A stretch of 64,000 nt of DNA from Rotaria sp. Silwood1 (Eukaryota; Rotifera; Eurotatoria; Philodinida; Philodinidae): positions 2,288,862 to 2,352,861 of the forward strand of contig CAJNOP010000020.1 of NCBI GenBank assembly GCA_905250075.1, written 5' to 3'. Within the stretch, counting starts at the first letter, position 1. Each line of letters begins with the position of its first letter. Under the pieces are notes generated by a model. It did no database searches. It had not been told where the DNA came from and saw only the letters and a list, made by a program, of their open reading frames with translations. A program made the position numbers and the translations under genes. This document shows, in pieces, positions 23,725 through 35,906 of the stretch.

Positions 23725-26700
23725 ATGTCAATTACATCCGGTCCACCTGATTTACCACCTGATTCTCCTGGTTCTTCAGTATCATCACGATTACAGGTTG
23801 GATACAGTAGGACTTCTTGCTATGTACTCACATATCAACATATATTACTCACTGTGTCGCTGATTTTTTTTCGTTTTTAATTTATAAAATAAGATTCTTT
23901 ATTTGTTTTTTTTTCTTATTATTCAGAATGAATATGATGATTTATTACGACGAGCTGTTGTTATTACTAATCATGGTCTTACAACAAATGTAACAATGAA
24001 TCAAAGTGTACTTGGACTTGGACAACGAACAAAAAATAAAAAAAGTTGGAAAATTAAAATCTATTTAAAATCTTATTTCAAACGTATACTTTTATTTTTT
24101 TTTTGTTTTAGATGTACCTGTAACTGATCTGATTGATCTGAGTAGCCCGGATACGCATCGCACTGATATGACAGGATCTGAAATTGGTAAGAAATCAAGA
24201 AGCCTTCTATCAAAGAAGAAAAACCAATAATAGATATTATTTTCAGAGTAGTTTACTTTTTATAAGTTAAATTTACGCATAATTTAGAATTAAACATTAA
24301 AAAAAACACATACTCAACATCAATTGCTTGTTTCTTTGTATCTGTGAGTTCAGAAATTAAAAGTACTTCGAACATATCAAAAGTTATGACGAAAGAATTT
24401 TTATATCTCTTATAGGGAGTTCGAGGAACATTTTGCTTTATATACACTGATAGTAAAAAAAAAACAGTATTCTATTTGTTTGTGATACGTCATTGTTCTT
24501 CATTGGATGTCATAATAATAAAATTTTGATAAGAATTAGTTGTCATAAAGTATGATGATAACATTAGATTATATCATCTTTTCTATAGATACTAGTTTTC
24601 ATCTTCTTTTTCTTTGTGTTCTTTAACATATAGCTGTCTATTTATATTATGGTGTATGACAAAACTGATGGCAGTAAAACAAAAAAAGATGTAGTAACGA
24701 TTTGGAATCATATTGATGTTTTTCATTTTGCCTTATTCAATTTAATAAGCAAAAATCACACAGTACCAGATCTGAAGAAGCCTTAGAGAAGACACAAAAA
24801 AAAAGAAAGAAAAGAGAAGTAAAGAAAAAGAGTAAATCATTAAAAGGATAAACAGCAAAGACAATATGATTGAATTTGATAATCACGTATCATGGCAACC
24901 AGTGGCAGAGACAGTATTACAGCACAGAGTAGATTCATGGTAAGTTGAGCCCATTCTGACTTACAGAAAGGATTATCTCAACATAGATTTCAAAATCATT
25001 CAAAATGAGCTGACAAGCGAAGTCTTTCAGATGATTAATCACTTTGGAATCTAGAATATGTGCATCATGTAGAGGATGTAGTCTCAATCAGAGAAACAAT
25101 AAAAATTCATTTTCAAATTTCGATTTGAAACATTGCAGAGACAATTCTTAACGGCAAAAGTACAGTGTTTTTATCGCAATAAGCTAAGGGTACGTATTCT
25201 TTCCAGAATATTCATAGTTGATTTGAATCTACACAGTACACATAGTCTCGAACGAAAACCGATTAATCAGTTCATGGACTATCCTCATAAGCATTATACA
25301 AACGATGATAGCATATTTTTATATAGAAACTCAACGACAACAGTTATCACAAATTCCATCTCTTCAACAATTACTTAGTACAGCAACATTTTCTATAAAT
25401 GAACAACAAAATACAGAAAATCAATTAACATCAAAAGAATGTAATGACCCACTTGTACATCATCTTTTTCGTTATACTGAATCAATATCAAATGAATTAG
25501 AATCAAAACCAATAACGGAAAAAATGGATCATTGGTATTTAGATCTTAAAAAAAATTTAATAGTAAAAAACAAAAGAAAAAGTTTTCTAGTCTTTAATTT
25601 AATCTAATAATCTATTATTTTGTTTTCAAAGACTGAATTTGATAAATTACGATTACAATTTATTGAAGAAGCACAACAAAATACTTTACGTGAAAAACAA
25701 GCGTAAGTCAAAATTTTTATAAGGAGGAAAAAAAAAGAAGTCTTTTGTTTTTGTTATTTAGTCAAGCTAAAGAATATATACGTTTAAATCAAGATATAAA
25801 AACTATGCGTGACATGTTAACACATTACGAACATAAAATTGATCAAAAAGATCAAGCTGAAAAAAATCTTAATAAAGCATTAGATTTATTATATAATAAA
25901 ACTATTGCTTATCGTCGTTATTATGAATGGCGTATAATTCATATTGAAAGACGACGACAACAGTATGCATTGGTGCTTGCTCAACGATTCTATGAAGATA
26001 AAATGAAACGTGTATGTTAAATAATGAATAATGAATGGTTTTTTAAAGTTTTGTTATTCTCATTTTTTTCTTTTAGAAAGCCTTAATAAATTGGAAAAAT
26101 GTCGTAGAACGAGAATGGAAAAAACGTTTTGAATTAGCTTGTGAAAAAAAAGCTAAAGACGTTTTGATTGAATTAGGTAATGAATATGAATTAAAATATA
26201 AACAATTAGAATTACAATTATTAAACGCAAATGAAGAAATAGCACGTTTAAGAATTGATAAAGGTGAACATGATGAAGCCTTAAAAAAGGCTTTTATGCG
26301 TGGAGTTTGTGCCTTAAATATGGAAGCAATGTCTGTTTTACTTAAAAATGAAAATGAATTAGAGACAACAACATCAACAAATGAAGAAAAACAACGACGA
26401 TGTTGTAATCGTAAGGAATTTTTAATTCACTAAATTAATCATTAAATTAATTGTTGAAGAATTTATTCTTTAGTTAGGGTCTCTTTCGCTCTTAAGATCG
26501 AAACTATAATCGATTTTGGTTTCTCGTCATCTCAAACTTGTACCTCGAACAATTACTTGACATTGAGATTAAACTTCATGAATATATTGAGGTATCTCAT
26601 CAAGACAACTCGAAAAAAATTTCAATTTCATTTTTTCTGATCTGTCGTAACAATAAAAGTTTGACTGTACATGTTAGAAACATTGAAAGGTCTTTCGCAT

Positions 26701-28107
26701 TGCCAACGTCATTCGATCAATTCCAGAGATAGAGTCAGTTTGTTTTATTTGAAGTTGAGTCTTAAGACTCCCTTGACCTTTTTTCAAAACTGATCTAAAT
26801 CGAAATATGAACGTTTTTTTTATCGAATCATGCATTCCTCAAAGAATTAAAAATAGGATCATGAGAGTTGCCAGCGCCAAGTGTCTTTTTTCAAATAAAA
26901 GAATTGAACCTATCAGTTGTATCAATCGATTGGCGTTGATGATGTGAAAGGCCTCGAATTGGATACTAATATTGCTATAGCTTCCACAGACAATGAAGCA
27001 TGAGTCTGAAGTCTTTTTTTTGTACGTATGACTAAGTAGTGTCAATATATACACAAAGTTTCAGTTCAATATCATGCAATAGTCTGAAAATCCTATTTTT
27101 AGGAGAAAGAGCGCCTCGATGATAAATTTACACATGCAATGTGCGACATACTCTTATATTTTCTTGTTTTTTCAATAATAAACTTATTATCATCAATAGA
27201 AAAGAACTTGAAAACTTTGGTACAAAAAATGATTTGATAATATTTTTTTCTTAGCCTCAGTAATCCATTAAGAGAGTTAATCACATATAATTGTGACTTT
27301 CGGTTTTCAAAAATGATGTATGAAAGAACATTGTACATTACATGGTTCATAATATAATTGTAGGTAATGCTTCACTCTGAGTAACAGATGTCTAGAATTA
27401 AATACTATCTTGTTCAAATAATAGCTACATGTTTTTCGTCAATATATGTTTATGCATCACTAATCTATCCATATTTCAATGGTAAATCTGACTTCAAAAA
27501 AGTATTCGAAAGTTTGATCTAATATTATAATAGAATCGAGAAACTTCACGTACACTAAACATTATTTGATTAATTTGCTTTACGTGTCAAAAAGAGAATA
27601 GAATATAATCTAAAACAAATACTATCAAGTAAATTTATCTTGAAGTCTTATTATGATTACCCGAAAAATAGAATTTATAAAAGAAGAATTACAAAGTTAA
27701 TTTTTTGATTAATTTCTTTTTTCTTTCAATTAAAATATTAGATCATGATAATGCTGATGAACAGTTCATTGATGAAGGTATGCCATTAACTGGCGATGAA
27801 GAAAATGGTTCAAAATCTTCATCTTGTTGTCATACATTTCCAACACATGTTTATAAAGAACATTTACCAAGTACAATCTATCGTACAGGAGAAGCACGTC
27901 CTATTCGTGTATGTATTTTAATTTTATCGAAAGATAATTCCTTTTTTTTTTTGTTGTTGCTTCTTTTAGCAAACAGGTACAAACAATAATCAACATCGTC
28001 ATGTAACTTTTAATAAACGTCAATCGACTGGAACAAGTCGACCTCGATATCCAAATAATAATATATTAGTTGAACGACATGCACCAACAAATAATATTCG
28101 TTCATAG
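23725..28107 (+). CDS. POC5: Centriolar protein POC5
   Basis: Eleven exons fit in phase: 23725-23796, 23927-24044, 24112-24186, 24911-24939, 25139-25193, 25327-25562, 25632-25702, 25762-26011, 26077-26410, 27742-27908 and 27970-28107, giving 514 aa against roughly 575 in human. The N terminus has GSSVSSRLQNEYDDLLRRAV, which matches the POC5 start. The middle is coiled coil with Trp-centred Sfi1-like centrin-binding segments (YYEWRIIHIERRRQQYALVL, ALINWKNVVEREWKKRFELA). The hallmark EALKKAFMRGVCALNMEAMS follows. POC5 is a centrin-binding component of the centriole inner scaffold, needed for centriole elongation. The small exon at 24911-24939 is the least certain. The 26411-27741 intron carries a decayed foldback repeat. 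The gene converges on the next minus-strand gene with only 195 bp between stop codons. Confidence 0.85.
26475..27118. repeat. Decayed foldback repeat in POC5 intron
   Basis: Left and right halves pair imperfectly around a centre near 26800-26820. Examples are aaaggtctttcgcattgcca (about 26687) against the reverse complement of the block near 26935-26955, and aaacttcatgaatatattga (about 26571) against the reverse complement of tcaatatatacacaaagttt (about 27042). Identity is low and inferred by eye, so the boundaries are approximate. No open reading frame is supported. Confidence 0.45.
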
Positions 28108-28302
28108 TATTTTGTTTCTTTTTTTCTTCTTCATATTCGCGCTCATTGAACAGATATATCTGTTTTTCTTCCTTTTTTATTTCTTATCATATTTACTTGA
28201 AAATTTATTCGTAGTTTAATTAAGTAGTATTCCTATTTTAAAGAAATAAAATAATTTTCTTTTTCTTTTCTTTGCTATTCAAAAATAAAATTCTTAGAAT
28301 TA

Positions 28303-31300
28303 TTATCGTCCACGACGTGATGATATTGAATATCTTTTTGCTAAACATTCTGTTGTTTGTTGTTTTCCACTGAAATAAGTGTTCAATAATATATAGATTA
28401 AAATACTTATTACAATAATATAGACGAAATAATTTTGTGAATTTATAATGTAAGAATTTAGTTCAACATTGACAGTTTGTTGTGATTCAACAGTTATACT
28501 AAATCGAAAAGAAATTAAGAATAAGAATTTCTTAACATATTTCATACTGATCAGGCTTTTCTTCCATTAGTCTTTGATCACTATTCAATATCAACGTTTG
28601 TTCAGAACTAAGACAATCTGTACATGGTGATAATGATAAAATTCGTGGATGATTATTAAAAAGAAAAAATAGTTGCTCGCCATATCGTATATGATTATCT
28701 GTTGCAAGAGGATAAATTTGCTTTTCTATAGTTGTCTAATAAAGAAAACAATTTTTATTAAAAGATGAAAAAGAAATATCTCTTAAGAAGTACTTACATT
28801 CACCAGAATAGCATAAAATATAAATTGATATTTATCATTAGATAGAAATTTTAATTCATGAGGATAGATTAATTGACCATTACAAGCTTAAATAAACAAG
28901 ATTAATCAAATGAGATGATTTTAATTGCAATACATACTATATAAATTGTCGAAAAAATCTTCTAATATACATGAAAGACTTGATGGATCAGTATGATACT
29001 TCATGCGTAGAATTGGATTTATCATATTGAAGAAATCAACATCATTTAATTGTGGACGATCTGAATTATTTATAAAAATATAAAATTATGATAAAAAAAA
29101 AACATGTTTCAACTTGTCCTTATTGGAAGAAGCAAAAAAATCGGGTTTTATATGATATATAAACGTTTTTCTTTTTAGACTGTATTGGACTATGCAAAAT
29201 GAAAATATACATACACTATCAAAACTATCTCATTTATAGATTGCATCGAAGCTTGTCTCTGACGAAAGGTATCTAATTTAGAGGATGACGATTATATTAT
29301 AATAAGGACATTTTCTTTTTAAGTTATATCTATTTTTCGTTTGAAATAATGTATAAAAATACCAGTATGTAGATATGAGCAAGACTGTCCCAATTTGAAA
29401 CCCAAAACGACCGATTCTGCTCATGTGTAACAGTATGTCGTACTATATTTGCTGTATATGTTAATCATCTGAATTCTATGGTTTCTTACAGAAATTAAGA
29501 ATAATCAACTATTCATATGTTGATAATACCATGACATTTTCTACGAAATACATTCGACAGCTTGTTTTTCAACCTTGTAAAACTTCATCTATGTTAAGTA
29601 TTCCTACTTGAGTTCAAGGTAATTGAGTAGGAAAAAAAGTAAACATAGCAACTGGAAAGAACACATTAAATTCTGATGAGACATGTGACAAACCCTTAAG
29701 CTACTGGGCAACATATAGTATTGTTTATTCTTTTATATTTCCTATGCTTTTTCCTACATAAATTGAATTTTAGTTTTAATAATTTTTACTAAACAATATT
29801 GAATTAAATACTATCAAAAATAGTATTCAATTCAATAGAAAAAATTTCTGAAAATAGTTTTTGTGAAAGCATTATGCATGGTGTTCTAAAAATCATAATT
29901 ACATTTTAAATGCATGACACTTCAATAGTCATCAAACTCAATTAAAGAGAATTTCTTTTTATTTCAAAGAGAAGAACGATAAATTTTTATTCGTAAAGAT
30001 AAAGTTGAGAAAGACTCGTTAAACACTATCATTTTTAGCCCGTAAAGTAAAACAATTGACATTTTTTTCCAATGTCATAAAGCAATATGTCACGTTTGTT
30101 CTATAGTTACTTTAGTTTATATTTTTTTCATCATATTAGACTTGATACTTCTGAATTCACTTTGTGTGAACGTATTAAAACAAATGCTAATAAAACAGTA
30201 GTGATGCATCTTAATGATTTAAAGCTTATAGAAATAATATAAACTGAAGAAAATATATACAAAACAGTATTGTCTTATGACTCTCGACCAATGCGAAAAT
30301 TTTATTTTTATAGCTATACGCATTTAAAATAGAAATATAGCACTTGAAATATCCTTTACTATTTGATCTCAGCATGCATCACTATAAACTATTTAAAGGT
30401 AAAATATGTTTTTTTTTTTAAATTTTAATAGAAAAATATTCGTTATATATTAAAGTTAAAAATTGAAATCATATAAACTTTTTAAAATTCTTATGAAATA
30501 AAAACAAAATATGACCGAGAGTTATTTTTATCTTAAACATTAGAGAATTTTTTGTTGCACAAAAGATTTCTTAGAAGCAATTGTCATTTGATATAACTAC
30601 AATGGAGTCATAATGATAAATTCATCTCTCTTCTGTCTATGGTTTCAGTAAATATCCTGTTAATTGTAAACGGAAATGTTCTCACATTCTTTTAGTCATT
30701 ATTAAAAATATCACTCACTTTTTATTTTCATTAATTGATCTGTGTTCATAATTTCATTTGTTTCATTATTTTGAATAAATCTTCGATAATATTCAAGTTT
30801 TTTTCCAGTACTAACCCATACTGATATTGGTAGATTGATATTCCAATATGTTTCTTTTAATGATTTTGTTTTATTCATTTGATATGTATCAATATTTCCA
30901 TTAGATAATTTAATGAAAAGATATTTTTCAATAGAATTTTGTTCAATAAAAACAGCAATACATTCAATTGTCGTTGTTAATGATATTTCATATATACCAA
31001 TTAAATCTTGTACATAATCATTAAAAAGTGATTCATATGAAAGTAATTTTATTATATCAATATTTTGTTGATTTAATGAAATTTTTTGTGTAATATCATT
31101 ATTTTTTGACAATGATATATCATTTATTCTATTTGGGTTTTCTTGTTGAACGATTGTACGTTGTTCTCGATTATGAATAATAAATGAAACTTGATCTTTA
31201 ACTAATTTTATTTGACGATTTAATGATGAAATTTCATTAGTAAGCCAATTGATTCTAGTTTATAAAAATTAAAAATATTGTTTAAGATTGTAAAAATTTT

Positions 31301-32642
31301 TTTATAATAATCAATTAAAACACTTGAAAAAAAAACCTATGATCAATCATTGAAAGACTTATGAAAATTGAGATCAATATTGAGGAAGGTAGTCCAAGGT
31401 TTGATCTTTCCTAAATGACATGACTTTTTTATTTGCTATCTTTTTTTTTAAACTTCCGTCATTTTCTGCTTTAAACAGGTAAAGTGGAAAATTTTTTGTC
31501 GTTTTTCTCTGTTTTATGTTTTGTTTGATTGCACATGCCAGAATTCTCGAAGAAGCTTTATTGTAACCAATAAGTTTGTTTGTGTTATAAAGAACACGGT
31601 AAGAAGCAAGGTATGAGAACCTGATTTTTTAATTAAAGTCTGTTACGATTCCATTAAAGAGTACTTTTATAATCAGAATGCGATTTTTTTTTAAATATTC
31701 GACTTTTCTGCTCTTAAAAGGCAAGAGTAAAAAAAGGATTATATCATCCTCTATATCCACAACTATTCTGTCAAACAAAAAAATTAATTAGATATATAGA
31801 ATGAAGATCTACAGAAAATTTTGCGTTATCACATTAGCTATTGTTAACCCTAGCTCGTTGAATATTTTGCGAAAACGCCATGCTATAGGACTGAACATTT
31901 CATACGATTTGAAGCCAGCTAGACTAAGATTGATTTTTAAGAAGATCTGAGGTTTTATCCTTAGATGTTGTTTTAGATCAAGTTGAAGAATATTAAATAT
32001 TTTTCCCAAAAGTATTTGATAAGAGAAGGCATCATAGAAGCATATTATGAAAATCGAGTTGCTGAATGTGAGTATGGTTAATTGATAAGAAAATTTTGCA
32101 AAAGTTATTTTTTTGTCTAGTGTAAACTTAATATTATGACAAAAGAAAACTAACTGGAATATCTTAGCAAAGTAGTTATTTTGATATAAAAATGCACAGT
32201 AATTAGACATGTAATGCTTTTAGACAATAATTTGTAGGTTTTAAAAACAAATGAATAAATATGATCCATACTAAACTTATTACTATGCTCTAATTGCGTT
32301 ATATTTAGTAGAAGAAATCGATTGATAAAACTTTTCTGATTACTTTTATGAAAATAACAGGTAACAGAAAAGTTTTACGAGTTCAATATGATTGCTTCTT
32401 TTCTATCAAGAAAATGCACTATTTGTTTTAAAATTAAAAGAAAACATTTTCTTCACATACTGTATATTGACATTTCGATGTTGTTGAAAAACAGATCGAA
32501 ATTCTCCTTGATTTACATGAAAAATATTACCACCATCACGCCATACTTTCCGATTAAAAGAGCTTGTTGTAAATGTATTAGTCATAGAACATAGAATCCA
32601 AACGTAGAATAAGAAAAGTATGATTACAGTATTTGACAACAT
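28303..32642 (-). CDS. Orphan type I membrane protein, 437 aa
   Basis: Six exons fit exactly in phase: 32461-32642, 30719-31254, 28938-29060, 28798-28886, 28548-28735 and 28303-28498 (1314 nt). The N terminus is a signal peptide (MLSNTVIILFLFYVWILCSM). A further in-frame Met lies at 32690. The luminal part includes WLTNEISSLNRQIKLVKDQV, a short possible coiled coil, and several Asn-X-Ser/Thr sites. The C terminus has one membrane helix (YFVYIIVISILIYILLNTYF) and a short basic tail ending RRGR. I do not recognise the family. Receptor, ER-resident and cell-surface roles are all open. Two introns exceed 1.2 kb (31255-32460 and 29061-30718), whereas the others are about 50-60 bp. Its start is 448 bp from the divergent secreted-protein gene. 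Confidence 0.72.
29801..29842. repeat. Short AT-rich hairpin in intron
   Basis: ttgaattaaatacta and its near-perfect reverse complement tagtattcaattcaa are separated by about 7 nt within the 29061-30718 intron. It could form a stable stem-loop at DNA or RNA level. No function is implied. Confidence 0.5.
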
Positions 32643-33090
32643 TGAAAATAATATAAATGAAGAAGATTGAATAATAAAATAAATTGTCACCCTTATTTTT
32701 TCTATTTTTTCTTCACGTCAAAATAAATCTTCTTGTTGTAGTATTGTGTTCTTGTATGTTTTTTTTTCTTCTACTTTATTCATTTCTTTTTTTTTCCTTC
32801 TATGGTGATCGTTTTTTTTCTTTCTTTCTGCTATAATTGAGTCATTTCTTTCAATATGCACGACAGGCAGGCAGGCAGGCATATATTTAATTTGAAGTTG
32901 ATGTGAGAAAAAAAATTACCAGATTTTATTTTGAAAATGAAATTTGTACTTTAATTGAACGAATTCGTATGTTTGCTTTCAAGTGAGACACGAAACAAAC
33001 GAGGATTAACGTAAAGAAAACGAAAGACATGTCACAATATTTGACTTGTTGTCTCGCTTATTTTTTTTCCTGTATTGAGACAACGAACAA
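32643..33090. promoter_or_regulatory. Bidirectional upstream region (448 bp) with a CAGG tetranucleotide repeat
   Basis: Lies between two divergent start codons (32642 minus, 33091 plus), so it probably contains both promoters. It has long pyrimidine tracts and a short tandem array of about four CAGG/GCAG units at 32864-32880. No TATA or initiator could be called with confidence. Confidence 0.4.
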
Positions 33091-35540
33091 ATGTATAAAA
33101 TTATCATTATATATTGTTTTTTACTCTTATTAATGATTACAAATGTTTTTGTCAATGGTTCATGCGATATATTTTTCTATAATAAAGTATAAAAAATATT
33201 CTTTTATTTTGATCAATAATTTCTTTTGTGTTTAATTTACAAGTGTCCATTACCACCAGTTACGATCAAAATAAATGTTGCTGAATTTTGTCGGGAAGCT
33301 AAAAAACATGTTGATTGTGTGAATAGACGTTTGGAAAATTGCACCGAAGTTCAAGAATATGGTCCAGCTTTAGGTAGGTTGAAGATTAATCCTTTTAGTC
33401 AAATGCAATAAGTAAATACTCAATGTTTACTTTTGAAAGGTCATAAAGAAGAAATGTCTTCCGATACTTCTGATGATGTGAAGAAAAACTCTTTCTGTTT
33501 TCAATCATGTAAGACAAGTATTGTTTTCAACTGATCAGAAAGAGAATATTTAGTGCATTGTCAATGTCGACGAAAGCAAAAAAAAGAAATTTAATTGATT
33601 GACACAGATGTAAATGTATGTGATATTCTATCTTGCACTTACGAGGGAAAGTTTCCAAGTGATTACAAGCTTTTGAGCTCATATGTTGCCCATTAGGTAG
33701 GGAACCACTAGATTAGAGAAACTTCCAAAGGATTCGTGCCCATATTGAGATTTGACAGAGATATCGAATTTTTAGTAGATTTTTCCTGCTGGACCCTAGT
33801 TCTACAGCAAAATCATATTTTCGAATTTCGATCTGAAACTTTGCCCCAATGAAGGCTTTGATTAGAGTAGCTTATATAGAAAATTTCAGAAGTTTTGGAC
33901 ATTGCATTTCCAAGGTATCAATTTTTGAAAATATAGGCACTTTTCTATCGATAACATGGATACTTTGAAAGATTGATACCTTGGAAATGCAATGTGCCAA
34001 AATTCTGAAATTTTTTATACAAGCTACTCTGATCGAGGCCTTCATGTGGGCAAAGTTTCAGATCGCAATTCGAAAATATGATTTTGCTGTAGAACTAGGG
34101 TCCAGCAGGAAAAATCTACTAAAAATTCGATATCTCTGTCAAATCTCAATATGGGCACGAATCCTTTGAAGGTTTCTCTAATCTAGTGGTCCCCTACCTA
34201 ATGAGTAACATATGAGCTCAAAAGCTTTTAATCACTTGGGAACGTTCCCTCGTTAGTTTTAAATATAAAAAGTTAAGGTGACTTTGTATGTGAAAGAAAA
34301 ATGATTCAGTTTCGCTGTACTCTACAGTTATAAGAAAATCTTTGTAAAAAATAAACAGATGAATGAACCAGATTGAATCCTGTGCGATTGCACCACTTGA
34401 CAAAACTTCATAGAAATCCGAGTTATTAAATTACCGAAGGATCCAACGATTATATTTGATCAGATTTCAAATCTGCTGGTCTAGATATGATTTCTTCATC
34501 CGTTTCCGGCAATATTCATACAGGATTCAACCAGATTTTATTGGGTCCTGATCGAATTATTGGATTCATTCTCTTAGGAACAAATACATAGGAAAGATTT
34601 TTTCCTTTTTCGACGCGCATCAATGTATTCTTATAATTCCAATTTCATATTTTTCTTGTCGGGTAAAGGTATTCATTGAGCTAAACTTGACAAAGAATAA
34701 AAACACAAGTGGAAGTATTCTGGATATTCAGTTTCATGTTTGATTTCATCGAGTTTCAATTTGATATATGTGCTTTTGTTTGCAGTCGTAGTTCTACAGA
34801 CGCAAGCTTCTTGAACTTGAACATTTAAAAATCATTTGACTAATAACTTTTATCCAGATTATTTTTTAATCATTAACATTAGCATTTCTTCATTCATACA
34901 TGAATCAAATCGAAAAAAAAACGAATCAGATGCCGAACTCTACGCACTTCTACATTTCATTATAATCCAAAACAAAGTCTACGATTTTTTTATATTATCA
35001 TTACATCTTTTTTTTTCTTTTCTAGAAACTTTAAAATTAACATTTAAAGTTTATTTAACTCAAGCAACATCACATGGTTGTCATGATCTTTATGATCGAA
35101 TACGAATACCACGACGGCTTCCACGTACACGACATACAACAACAAGAAAACCTCGTAGACGTAAACAAAAAAAACGCCGAACAACGATCGCTGTTGAATA
35201 TCATTGTCGAAAAAATGTTGTTGTCAAATCTTGTGGATATTGGAATCAATCATTATTAATACTTAATCGAACAATATGTCATCATGCTTTTCAGTATATT
35301 CAATGTTTAATACCATTGAAAATAAAATGTCAAAATATGTTATCGAATGATGAACAAATTTTACAAATTCAAACATTTTTACAAAAATGTTATAAAAAAT
35401 TTATTAAATCTTCAAAAAATCATATCGATTGTTTAAATTCAAATATTATTTTTGTTTTTATTAGTTTAGTAACTTATGTTATTTTCAAACAAGAATTAAA
35501 TCAAGTTGTAGAAAGTTTTTTTCGTTTTATTTTCTTTTGA
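33091..35540 (+). CDS. Orphan secreted or membrane-anchored Cys-rich protein, 246 aa
   Basis: Three exons fit in phase: 33091-33186, 33244-33373 and 35026-35540. The N terminus is a signal peptide (MYKIIIIYCFLLLLMITNVF followed by VNG). The mature part has numerous cysteines (GSCDIF, KCPLPP, AEFCREAKKHVDC, LENCTEV, SHGCHDLY, EYHCRKN, VKSCGYW, RTICHHAF, IQCLIPLKIKCQN), suggesting a disulfide-bonded extracellular domain. A very basic linker (PRRLPRTR, KPRRRKQKKRRTT) could be a furin-type cleavage site. The C terminus is hydrophobic (IIFVFISLVTYVIF), so it may be a membrane anchor. I do not recognise the family. The second intron (1.65 kb) contains a clean foldback element, while the first is 57 bp. 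Confidence 0.68.
33642..34252. mobile_element. 611-bp foldback element flanked by TTA on both sides
   Basis: The arms, 33642 to about 33925 and about 33970-34252, are reverse complements at roughly 85-90% identity by eye over about 280 bp each, with a short unpaired centre. The ends are CGAGGGA on the left and the complementary TCCCTCG on the right. The trinucleotide TTA sits immediately outside both ends (33639-33641 and 34253-34255), which looks like a 3-bp target-site duplication. TTA/TAA duplications are characteristic of PIF/Harbinger transposons, so a Harbinger-mobilised non-autonomous element is a reasonable inference. It lies inside the second intron of the Cys-rich protein gene and contains no transposase. 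Confidence 0.85.
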
Positions 35541-35906
35541 CATCGTCCTTAAATAAACAGCATAATATGATATTCATATATGTAATAAATTTTTTTTTAA
35601 TGCAAAAATTAAATTAATTCTATTCATAATAAATACTAAGAATATCTTTATTTAATTAATAGATTAAAATGTGATTAACAAATGATAGAAAATAGTAAGT
35701 AATAAAAGAAAAAGAAGTTAGCGCAAGTGATTTGCAAATACAATTCATTTAAAAAAATGAATTGACTTTAATTAGTCAGAACTAATTAGAAAGATCATGA
35801 CTTATATAAATAATGTATATTTATATAAGAGAAACATGTTGACAAACTATCATATTGTTATATAGTCTTCAATTCCTAACTATTTATGGTTTATATCATG
35901 CTGCAA

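Noticed and set aside
31809-32210. 133-aa minus-strand reading frame within the orphan membrane protein gene
   Set aside because: It lies in the 31255-32460 intron, the flanking exons join in phase without it, and the translation is a low-complexity AT-rich string with no recognisable family. A decayed transposon relic cannot be excluded.
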